In this document: piece after piece, positions 15,391 to 20,872 of the stretch
Layout of the letters: each line of letters starts with the position of its first letter
Numbering within the stretch: position 1 is the stretch's first letter
Source of the DNA: a virus
Reading direction: 5' to 3' (one strand)
Length of the DNA stretch: 22,430 bases
IMG/VR virus record: IMGVR_UViG_3300009086_000878
Location: 1 to 22,430 of that record
Notes under the pieces: model-generated
The model's input: only the letters and a program-made list of their open reading frames with translations
The model's database searches: none
What the model was told of the DNA's origin: nothing
Program-made: the position numbers and the translations under genes

Positions 15391-15492
15391 CTATACAAGT
15401 GGTAGGATAGCAACAATTGATGTAACTAAAACTATCAAACTTAGTAGCGCATCTCCGAGTCTCTCTACTCGTCCAAATGTGCGGGTCTTCAT
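15391..15492 (-). CDS. 33-residue single-pass membrane peptide
   Basis: A small open frame from ATG 15492 to TAG 15391. It has a basic N-terminus (MKTRTFGRVERLGD) followed by one hydrophobic helix (ALLSLIVLVTSIVAILPLV), a classic positive-inside membrane peptide. GGAG lies 10 nt before the ATG, and a small hairpin (GGAAG-GATAAT-CTTCC) lies a little further upstream. It fills an otherwise empty 255-bp gap between two genes and is followed at once by a terminator, which supports it as a real gene end. Function is unknown; small membrane peptides in phages often act on the host envelope, but nothing here shows that. Confidence 0.6.
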   Translation of the reverse strand: MKTRTFGRVERLGDALLSLIVLVTSIVAILPLV

Positions 15493-15593
15493 AACTTTTT
15501 TGCTCCAGATTGGTGGGAAGATTATCCTTCCGCTATTATATATAATGGTAATGTTCTATGATAGAGGTCATAACCAAATGTCATGTCACTTTT

Positions 15594-16163
15594 TTAAACA
15601 AAAAAGGAGGGATCAGTATCAGGGTCACTCTCAAAACCAAATGAGAAGGTAACTCTAGATACTGTTGGTTCCAGTTGATGCCATGTTCCTCTCGGAATCC
15701 ATACACAATCGCCTGGTTTCATAACAACAGTTTCGTCTGCATTCGTTGGTTCCTCCGTGTATCCAATAGTGATCTTACACTCATTGATTACTTGGAGTAG
15801 GAATACATCCATACTGTCCTTATGTCTTGGGTACGAACCAGAGAACTGACCAAACCCACAAAACGCAATGTTCGTGATTTGAGGTGCTCCCTTCTCGTAC
15901 TCAAATTTCTTAGGGGCAGGGTCTACAAAGAACTCTTCCATCTCCGCAACAATATCTTTTGCGATTTGAGGTGCAGACCCTCGTTCGTGAAACGAGTTCA
16001 TACCCAGTCGTTGCTTATCACGATTCCAGTCGTAAAGTTTATCTGGATGAGTATCAACCATTGGCATGACATCGTTCCACTGGTAAGATGTAATCTCTTC
16101 TATCCTACCCCACCAATGTTTCTTATCACGAATAGATTGTATGTTATCGTCAAAACGACTCAT
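15594..16163 (-). CDS. JmjC/cupin-type 2OG-Fe(II) oxygenase
   Basis: A 189-residue protein with the cupin pattern of the ribosomal oxygenase (ROX/Cupin_4, JmjC-like) group. The iron site is H114-x-D116 in SYPRHKDSMDVFLLQV (110-125), the downstream strand is CKITIGY, and the distal ligand is H162 in GDCVWIPRGTWHQLEP (151-166). In cellular relatives this fold hydroxylates protein side chains such as ribosomal protein arginine or histidine. It is shorter than cellular ROX enzymes and lacks their C-terminal winged helix, as expected for a minimal phage version. The ATG overlaps the regA stop (ATGA). Substrate is unknown; a host or phage protein is a reasonable guess. Confidence 0.7.
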   Translation of the reverse strand: MSRFDDNIQSIRDKKHWWGRIEEITSYQWNDVMPMVDTHPDKLYDWNRDKQRLGMNSFHERGSAPQIAKDIVAEMEEFFVDPAPKKFEYEKGAPQITNIAFCGFGQFSGSYPRHKDSMDVFLLQVINECKITIGYTEEPTNADETVVMKPGDCVWIPRGTWHQLEPTVSRVTFSFGFESDPDTDPSFFV

Positions 16164-16531
16164 TTGTTTCCTATATTATATTTGGGGCAGAGTTCCCATT
16201 CATCTTTCTCCTTAAATCCGATGATTTTAATCTGTCGTAATGGTGCACATTCCGTTGCAACTTCTTTGTTCTGTATCTCAACAAGACCCCAGTCTGACAG
16301 TAGTGTCGCGATAGTGTTGCGTCTCTCTACGTCTGATTGTTCTAGGTTTGCTTTCTTACCATCCAAGATAAACAGTTCTTTGAAGTGTACGATATAGTAC
16401 CTTCCCTGCTTATGTAGAATGTGACACGACTGAAACAGTTTCTGTTCTTTGCGTGAGGCAACTCCGATTCTTGTTAGAGTTTCACGCACTTTGAGGAAAT
16501 CATCGGGTTCTGCCAGAGTGATCTCTAGCAT
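16160..16531 (-). CDS. regA: RegA translational repressor
   Basis: A 123-residue RNA-binding protein that in T4 blocks the ribosome sites of many early mRNAs, including 44, 45 and its own. The match is strong along the whole length: MLEITLAEPDDFLKVRETLT (1-20), LFQSCHILHKQGRYYIVHFK (32-51), DWGLVEI and the C-terminal KDEWELCPKYNIGNK, against a T4 protein of 122 residues. I chose ATG 16531 because it aligns with the T4 start; the frame is open upstream to a GTG at 16570 that overlaps gene 62. Spacing to gene 62 is 25 nt. Gene order 62-regA-(insert)-43 follows T4. Confidence 0.95.
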   Translation of the reverse strand: MLEITLAEPDDFLKVRETLTRIGVASRKEQKLFQSCHILHKQGRYYIVHFKELFILDGKKANLEQSDVERRNTIATLLSDWGLVEIQNKEVATECAPLRQIKIIGFKEKDEWELCPKYNIGNK

Positions 16532-16556
16532 ACTCACAGGACTCCATGATACTAAG

Positions 16557-16934
16557 TTACTTTCTTCCACCTTTATTCACCTTTTCTTTTATTTGTTTAA
16601 TTTGAGAAGGTGATAAGAGGGATAGTATTTGTCGTGCCTTTTCATTACTATATCCATAATATTCTTTCACCGACTCAAGGTCATTTTCTAATTCAGGTTT
16701 TACCCATTTAGAGAAACGTTTCCGTTTCCTAATGATATTTATAAGAAAAGAAAATTGTAGACGTGAGTCTAGGTGGTGGTACTTGTTCATCTCATTTGCG
16801 ATAACAACAGTGTCAGAGAAGTAAGACAGTGAACGGTTTACCATAAAACCATTGTATGCCTTCTCGTCATCACGAGTTACCATGATGTCTTTCTTGGAAT
16901 AGTTAATCGCATTTACATAATCAAAGGGATTCAT
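16557..16934 (-). CDS. 62: Clamp loader small subunit gp62
   Basis: A 125-residue protein, shorter than T4 gp62 (187). The middle block (FMVNRSLSYFSDTVVIANEM, then FLINIIRKRKRFSKWVK at about 69-85) corresponds to the T4 segment with NALSQFP and PRGKRYGKWAK. It joins four gp44 subunits to load gp45 on DNA. ATG 16934 overlaps the dCMP deaminase stop (TAATG); an in-frame TTG at 16958 is less likely. In T4 it lies directly after 44; here about 1.9 kb of other genes come between. A promoter at 16998-17026 inside the deaminase gene can restore its expression. Confidence 0.88.
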   Translation of the reverse strand: MNPFDYVNAINYSKKDIMVTRDDEKAYNGFMVNRSLSYFSDTVVIANEMNKYHHLDSRLQFSFLINIIRKRKRFSKWVKPELENDLESVKEYYGYSNEKARQILSLLSPSQIKQIKEKVNKGGRK

Positions 16935-17392
16935 TAGGGGTATAAACTCCGTTGCCAAGGCAAATTATTAGGGTCTGGTTCGTCAGTAGTTTCAACAAGT
17001 ATACCACACTTCTGAAGGAAAGTCAATCCTTCTTGCGATTTATAGTTGTGTCCATAGACAACTCTGGTGATTCCAGATTGATGGATGAGTTTGGCACAAT
17101 CAATGCAGGGGGCACAGGTAGAATAGAGAACTGCACCCTCCGTCTGTTCCGTTGACTTTGCAACCTTTGTGATAGCATTCGCTTCCGCATGTAAAACTTC
17201 ATCCTTAGTTTTTAGTTCGTGATTGAGTTCGTATTCGCAGTTGTTGTCCCATCCACTTGGCATACCATTGTATCCGATAGAGATGATACGATTATCTCTT
17301 ACGATAACACAACCGACTTTCATTCTTCGTGCATGTGACAACTCGGCATAGACCTTCGCTGTCTGTAGATGTGCTTGATCCCACTTATCCAA
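16934..17392 (-). CDS. dCMP deaminase
   Basis: A 152-residue zinc enzyme turning dCMP into dUMP, the substrate of ThyX. Zinc and catalytic residues: H68/E70 in VLHAEANAI and C93/C96 in STCAPCIDCAK. MKVGCVIVRDNRIISIGYNG (24-43) is the usual N-terminal strand pair of the family. I chose a TTG start at 17392, giving MDKWDQAHLQTAK, because GGAG lies 7 nt upstream and related enzymes begin this way; ATG starts at 17434 and 17428 would add 14 or 12 residues overlapping the upstream gene. The TTG overlaps the end of the 65-aa gene. T4 also encodes a dCMP deaminase (cd), at a different place. Confidence 0.92.
   Translation of the reverse strand: MDKWDQAHLQTAKVYAELSHARRMKVGCVIVRDNRIISIGYNGMPSGWDNNCEYELNHELKTKDEVLHAEANAITKVAKSTEQTEGAVLYSTCAPCIDCAKLIHQSGITRVVYGHNYKSQEGLTFLQKCGILVETTDEPDPNNLPWQRSLYP
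16998..17026 (-). promoter_or_regulatory. Sigma70-like promoter inside the deaminase gene, for gene 62
   Basis: TTGACT (17021-17026), 17-bp spacer ending TGTGG, TATACT (16998-17003). The spacer carries CTTCAGAAG, a small inverted repeat. The predicted start lies about 57 nt before the gene 62 ATG. Confidence 0.65.
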
Positions 17393-17582
17393 AATCAAAC
17401 TCCATCTGAGAAGGAATCCACTCACCATTAACATTGGTCAATGATATGGGTATGTACCTGCCCTTTACCGCATTTTCAACAATTATAACATAGTCACCAG
17501 ATGCCGTGTGAATTTTGTTACCATAAACATCAGTAGTTAGACAGTTGTTAATAGTCTCACTGTGTTTGATATATTTAATCAT
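17385..17582 (-). CDS. Small hypothetical protein (65 aa)
   Basis: A 65-residue, beta-rich protein (TASGDYVIIVENAVKGRYIP) with no recognised family. Its ATG overlaps the MazG-like stop (ATGA), and its end overlaps the TTG start of the dCMP deaminase, so it is coupled on both sides. It ends QMEFDFG, an acidic-aromatic tail similar in kind to the polymerase end EDFFG. Whether that is meaningful is unknown. Confidence 0.7.
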   Translation of the reverse strand: MIKYIKHSETINNCLTTDVYGNKIHTASGDYVIIVENAVKGRYIPISLTNVNGEWIPSQMEFDFG

Positions 17583-17944
17583 TCCATCAACTGCTTTATG
17601 TTAGGACGGAAGTATCCTTCTGGTTTCATAATCTTTCCGTTCTCGTCCTTGATTGCTTTGCCGTCAACGAACTTAGACATATTGGATGCCCTCACTTCGT
17701 TCCAGACCTTATCAAAGGGAATATCCAAAGTAGATGCCATGCCCATAATGACCCATACCATATCTACAAGTCCATCTGCGACTTCTACAATGTCTTTGTC
17801 TTTGAATGCTTGGAGTGTCTCGTTGTACTCCTCACTGATTAAATCCATATACAACTTTGCTTGTTTTGATTCCAGTCCACCAAAATCTGGTACATCTTGG
17901 TCTCCTGCTATCATAAATTCTTCTACTTCATCTTGATAAAACAT
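17579..17944 (-). CDS. MazG-like NTP pyrophosphohydrolase
   Basis: A 121-residue all-alpha NTP-PPase. The metal-binding pattern is EEYNE (38-42) followed by EVADGLVD (54-61), fitting ExxE...ExxD of MazG/HisE-type proteins. The C-terminal half (SKFVDGKAIKDENGKIMKPEG, of which KFVDG and the KDENGK turn are typical, then YFRPNI) matches phosphoribosyl-ATP pyrophosphohydrolase-like phage proteins. It would hydrolyse a (d)NTP or alarmone-type nucleotide to the monophosphate. AGGA lies 7 nt before the ATG. Next to dCMP deaminase it fits nucleotide pool control. MazG-like proteins are frequent in marine T4-like phages. Confidence 0.8.
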   Translation of the reverse strand: MFYQDEVEEFMIAGDQDVPDFGGLESKQAKLYMDLISEEYNETLQAFKDKDIVEVADGLVDMVWVIMGMASTLDIPFDKVWNEVRASNMSKFVDGKAIKDENGKIMKPEGYFRPNIKQLME

Positions 17945-17945
17945 A

Positions 17946-18125
17946 CTATAATCCTATTAGGTGCCAACCGTGATTGGCAATTGCATTTAATATAATGAAC
18001 CAACAAGTTGCCATGTGGGTTACCCACCACACAGTACGAATGACCGCAACTGTGTTTGCTTGCTTGTCGGTTTCTCCGACTTTCTCACCTAGACTCTTTG
18101 CCCAGATTCTCCACCACTTACTCAT
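17946..18125 (-). CDS. Small membrane protein (59 aa)
   Basis: Starting at ATG 18125, 8 nt inside the end of the preceding gene: an amphipathic Trp/Lys-rich N-terminus (SKWWRIWAKSLGEKVGE) and one hydrophobic helix at about 26-50 with several Trp residues (VIRTVWWVTHMATCWFIILN). A longer frame from 18194 is open but would lie inside the upstream gene. Function not recognised. Confidence 0.65.
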   Translation of the reverse strand: MSKWWRIWAKSLGEKVGETDKQANTVAVIRTVWWVTHMATCWFIILNAIANHGWHLIGL

Positions 18126-18288
18126 CCAGATTCTTCTTACCTTCTTTTCGGAATCTCTTATTATACTTTCTTTTGATTCTCTTGGCAACCCCACTTCGTG
18201 CTAGGTAACAATACATTTGTCTACCATAACCAAATGCATCGTATTCATCACCATCGTTCGTTGGTATTTTTGGGTTCTTTTTAGTCAT
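18118..18288 (-). CDS. Small basic protein (56 aa)
   Basis: From ATG 18288, overlapping the preceding stop by 8 nt. The first part is polar (DGDEYDAFGYGRQMY), the second strongly basic (AKRIKRKYNKRFRKEGKKN), suggesting nucleic-acid or ribosome contact, but no family is recognised. The frame is open to 18390 upstream; the shorter start fits the overlap pattern of this operon. Confidence 0.65.
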   Translation of the reverse strand: MTKKNPKIPTNDGDEYDAFGYGRQMYCYLARSGVAKRIKRKYNKRFRKEGKKNLDE

Positions 18289-18484
18289 CCCATTCCCCGA
18301 AGATTTGTGGAGAAGTCTCTGCGGCACGTTCCATATCATACTCTCGTGGGAAATGCCTGAGACAACTGTATGCTCGTTGACGAACCTCACTAGGGATTCT
18401 TGGAGTCACCTTGGGGTTCAACAAGTCAATCAGAAACTTCTCGGTGCGTTCTATTGATTCTCTTCGTTCATTTGGCATAGTCAT
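18281..18484 (-). CDS. BPSL0761-like small protein (67 aa)
   Basis: A 67-residue protein. The pattern MPNERRESIERTEKFLIDLL followed by TPRIPSEVRQRAYSCLRHFP (split around residue 24-47) resembles the BPSL0761-like family of small helical proteins found in Proteobacteria and phages, for which no function is established. ATGs at 18484 and 18478 are both possible. It overlaps the 127-aa gene by 17 nt. Confidence 0.7.
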   Translation of the reverse strand: MTMPNERRESIERTEKFLIDLLNPKVTPRIPSEVRQRAYSCLRHFPREYDMERAAETSPQIFGEWDD

Positions 18485-18851
18485 TTTCTGTTCTATACCT
18501 CAGTTCTTTTTTCATACATTCTTTAATTACTGGGTTAATGTTTTGAGAATTAAGAACATTGCCAATATGAGCAGTATCCATTTCAGCAACAGATACATAT
18601 TTAAGAGGTTGATCGCCATTAATACCATACGTTCCCCATTTAACTATATGCCGTTGAGCAGTATGGGGTTCATTAGAGTATTTAAATAGGTCAATCTGAT
18701 CAGAATGAACCGAACATCTTATGTAGTCCAGTCCACCATCTACCATGTAAATTTTACCATTCTTATCGGTATGTTTCTGGTAGTCGTGACGATGACGAGA
18801 CTCTAGGACAGTTCCGTCAGGGGTTTGTATAGCATTTCTAATTAATTGCAT
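18468..18851 (-). CDS. Hypothetical protein (127 aa) under a late-type promoter
   Basis: From ATG 18851 with a strong GGAGG 6 nt upstream. The protein begins MQLIRNAIQTPDGTVLESRH and has a mixed alpha/beta composition (KIYMVDGGLDYIR, then VKWGTYGINGDQPLKYV). I do not recognise a family with known function. The frame extends to 18902 into gene 44, but the ribosome site decides for 18851. A TATAAATA late-promoter sequence sits 21 nt upstream, overlapping the end of gene 44, so this gene may be transcribed late, unlike its neighbours. Confidence 0.75.
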   Translation of the reverse strand: MQLIRNAIQTPDGTVLESRHRHDYQKHTDKNGKIYMVDGGLDYIRCSVHSDQIDLFKYSNEPHTAQRHIVKWGTYGINGDQPLKYVSVAEMDTAHIGNVLNSQNINPVIKECMKKELRYRTENDYAK

Positions 18852-18871
18852 ATTTCCTCCGAATCCGAAAG

Positions 18872-18879
18872 TATTTATA
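18872..18879 (-). promoter_or_regulatory. T4-type late promoter (TATAAATA)
   Basis: TATAAATACTTT on the minus strand across the end of gene 44. T4 late promoters are recognised by gp55/gp33 with gp45 through TATAAATA alone. The expected start is about 14 nt before ATG 18851, leaving just room for its GGAGG site. Confidence 0.6.
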
Positions 18880-19813
18880 CGAACTCTACATTTGCCATGC
18901 ATTCAGTCAGACATGCGACAAGGTTTAATTCATGGTCTGCAACAAAAGCATTCTTGTATTGATAATCAGCAAGGATCAGTACCAGTTGCGGAATGGATTG
19001 AGGTTGTACCTTTCCTTCCATAGAGTCATAGATGCCACGGAAGATTGCGGCAGGTTCGGTGTCCATATTGTTGACCACCCATGACCGCATCTTCTTGAAG
19101 TCCTTACTCTTTAGTGATTGGAAAAGACCACTATAGTTGCCATTACTATCATTAATGAGTACCGAAGTTTCCAACTTACCAGAGATAGAATAACGTTGTG
19201 ACTCGTTGAGTACACGTCTCCAGTCGGGGGCATACTTACCAATCAGTCCCGCAATCACATCGTTGTTATACTTGACACCCTCACCATCTAAGATGATTTG
19301 TAGACGAGTCATAAACTCACCACAGAGGTGTGCCATAGACTTCTTGGAGGTATTGAACTCATAGACTGCACATCGGGAGTGTAGTGGTTCAATCACCTTG
19401 TTCTTGAAGTTGCAAGTTAGGATAAATCGGCAGTTCTGAGAGAACTCTTCAATAAATCCACGCAGTGCGGGTTGGGTTGATTGTGCATTAAGGTAGTCTG
19501 CCTCATCTAAGATTACGACTTTGTAACCACCAGAGAGAGAAACTGATGAGGCAAACTGTTTGATCTTCCCACGTAGGGTATCAATGTTACCCTCTTCCGA
19601 ACCATTGATGACGATATAGTCAAGACTAAGTTCGTCACATATCGCACGGGCAATAGTAGTCTTACCAGTACCCGCAGTACCAGTAAATAACATATTAGGG
19701 ATTTCACCTGAGTCTACAATCGCTTGGAATGTATCTTTCAGGTCTTGGGGTAGGACAGTAGTACCGATCAGTCGGGGACGATACTTCTCAACCCATAGGA
19801 ATTCTTTAGACAT
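18875..19813 (-). CDS. 44: Clamp loader large subunit gp44 (AAA+ ATPase)
   Basis: A 312-residue AAA+ protein; T4 gp44 has 319. VEKYRPRLI (8-16) is the RFC-type N-terminal box. Walker A: FTGTAGTGKTT (43-53). Walker B: KVVILDEADYL (98-108). Sensor 1: FILTCNF (130-136). The arginine-finger SRC motif is at 146-148. Four copies with one gp62 open the gp45 ring and place it on primer junctions. The ATG has GGAG 5 nt upstream. A terminator and then a promoter lie just upstream, so it begins its own transcript rather than continuing from gene 45. Confidence 0.96.
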   Translation of the reverse strand: MSKEFLWVEKYRPRLIGTTVLPQDLKDTFQAIVDSGEIPNMLFTGTAGTGKTTIARAICDELSLDYIVINGSEEGNIDTLRGKIKQFASSVSLSGGYKVVILDEADYLNAQSTQPALRGFIEEFSQNCRFILTCNFKNKVIEPLHSRCAVYEFNTSKKSMAHLCGEFMTRLQIILDGEGVKYNNDVIAGLIGKYAPDWRRVLNESQRYSISGKLETSVLINDSNGNYSGLFQSLKSKDFKKMRSWVVNNMDTEPAAIFRGIYDSMEGKVQPQSIPQLVLILADYQYKNAFVADHELNLVACLTECMANVEFV

Positions 19814-19855
19814 TGTGTCTCCATAATAAAAGTAAAAGTGTTTCTAATAGTGTAC

Positions 19856-19884
19856 ATTGTACAACATATGAAACAAAAAGTCAA
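19856..19884 (-). promoter_or_regulatory. Sigma70-like promoter for gene 44
   Basis: TTGACT (19879-19884), 17-bp spacer, TACAAT (19856-19861), directly after the T run of a terminator. Predicted leader about 36 nt. Confidence 0.7.
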
Positions 19885-19885
19885 G

Positions 19886-19913
19886 AAAAAAAGGGGGTGA
19901 ATTAACACCCCCC
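19886..19913 (-). terminator. Strong rho-independent terminator between the 70-aa gene and gene 44
   Basis: On the minus strand: GGGGGTG, loop TTAATT, CACCCCC, then TTTTTTT. Seven G/C-rich pairs with a seven-T run, 6 nt after the 70-aa gene's stop. It ends the gene 45 transcript. Confidence 0.9.
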
Positions 19914-19919
19914 AAAGTC

Positions 19920-20132
19920 TTAATCAACAGACTGTTCAGACTGGTACTCTTCACAGAGTTGGATGATCTGGACTGCTTGGTCTCTCAACTGACCAATGGT
20001 GGTGAGTTCTTCACCCTTGAAACCACCTCGTTGTACAACAGTATCAACTACTGCGACTGTAGAACGAGCAACTCGGTTACCCAGTTCGTAGATGTTTGAG
20101 TGATCTCGTTCTGCTTTTTTTGCTTCTGCCAT
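19920..20132 (-). CDS. Small hypothetical protein (70 aa) after the sliding clamp
   Basis: A 70-residue, probably all-helical protein (MAEAKKAERDHSNIYELGNR, then TTIGQLRDQAVQIIQLCEEY). It lies 4 nt after gene 45 with GGAG 9 nt before its ATG and is followed by a strong terminator, so it is the last gene of the gene 45 transcript. In T4 the RNA polymerase-binding protein gene rpbA lies on the other side of 45; I see no similarity to it. Function unknown. Confidence 0.75.
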   Translation of the reverse strand: MAEAKKAERDHSNIYELGNRVARSTVAVVDTVVQRGGFKGEELTTIGQLRDQAVQIIQLCEEYQSEQSVD

Positions 20133-20136
20133 CTTA

Positions 20137-20814
20137 TTATGCTCCGTAAGTAGATGATTTTTCTAGTGCAATAAAGTATTCTATTGCGGATTGTTTGCTA
20201 GTGAACTGAGAAATTAGTTTAGAACTAATACCCACCTCAAAGTCTTCGTTGACAACCTTTAGGTTGCTAACATTCATAATGAAGTTGAAATCAACTCCTT
20301 CTGGATATGTACCCTCTACGTCAATAGAGAATGCGTTACTCGTTGCGTCCTTACTGTCAATGACAGATAGACGAATGGCACCAGTGGTAGGTGAGATAGA
20401 AATCTCATCGTGACCAAGTGCGGCAGCGGCACGTTTGACTTTACCTAGAGTGTCTGTATCTAGGGAAAACTTAACTTCAGCATCAGGCATATTGATGTCT
20501 TTTCCTGGCGAGGTCAGCATCTCTGGATCAGAGAAGAAGTACTTCACAGACGAACGTCCGGTAGAATCACCTACAGTCACATAGTCTTTTTCAAACTTGA
20601 GTCGTGGTTGGTCAACCAATGACAGAACATTCAAAAACTCTGACAGGTCATAGATGCCAAAGGATGCAGGAAACGGTTCTGCAAGTTCTGCGGTTGATAG
20701 AACATTCCGTGCTACCGAGATAGTCTTTACAGTACTGCCTTCGGTGATAACGATGTTCGGGTTAATGGTCGCATAGTTCTTGAGAACCTGCATGGTAGTA
20801 TCGGATAGTTCCAT
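20137..20814 (-). CDS. 45: Sliding clamp gp45
   Basis: A 225-residue processivity factor (T4 gp45 has 228) that forms a trimeric ring, tethers gp43 and, in T4, activates late transcription. The N-terminus MELSDTTMQVLKNYATINPN and the FPASFGIYDLSEFLNVLSLV block match T4-like clamps. Place between 46 and 44 agrees with T4 order. The ATG follows GAGGAAATATATT, which resembles the T4 RegA target sequence type (GAGGAAAUUAUG), so RegA may repress it. The promoter at 20844-20872 starts about 23 nt upstream. Confidence 0.95.
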   Translation of the reverse strand: MELSDTTMQVLKNYATINPNIVITEGSTVKTISVARNVLSTAELAEPFPASFGIYDLSEFLNVLSLVDQPRLKFEKDYVTVGDSTGRSSVKYFFSDPEMLTSPGKDINMPDAEVKFSLDTDTLGKVKRAAAALGHDEISISPTTGAIRLSVIDSKDATSNAFSIDVEGTYPEGVDFNFIMNVSNLKVVNEDFEVGISSKLISQFTSKQSAIEYFIALEKSSTYGA

Positions 20815-20843
20815 AATATATTTCCTCAGTTAATTTATAGTGT

Positions 20844-20872
20844 ATAATAGCACATGGATCATTTAAAGTCAA
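20844..20872 (-). promoter_or_regulatory. Sigma70-like promoter for gene 45
   Basis: TTGACT (20867-20872), 17-bp spacer ending TGTGC, TATTAT (20844-20849). The stop TGA of gene 46 lies in the -35 box. A TATAAATT at 20832-20839, one base from the late consensus, lies just downstream. Confidence 0.75.

Noticed and set aside
15512-15574. A 20-codon frame upstream of the 33-aa gene (MTFGYDLYHR...)
   Set aside because: No ribosome site and no clear protein character; also a TATAAT in this stretch lacks any -35 box at the right distance.
16736-16743. TATAAATA on the minus strand inside gene 62
   Set aside because: Lies about 200 nt from the next start (regA) in an A/T-rich lysine-coding region; not supported as a promoter.
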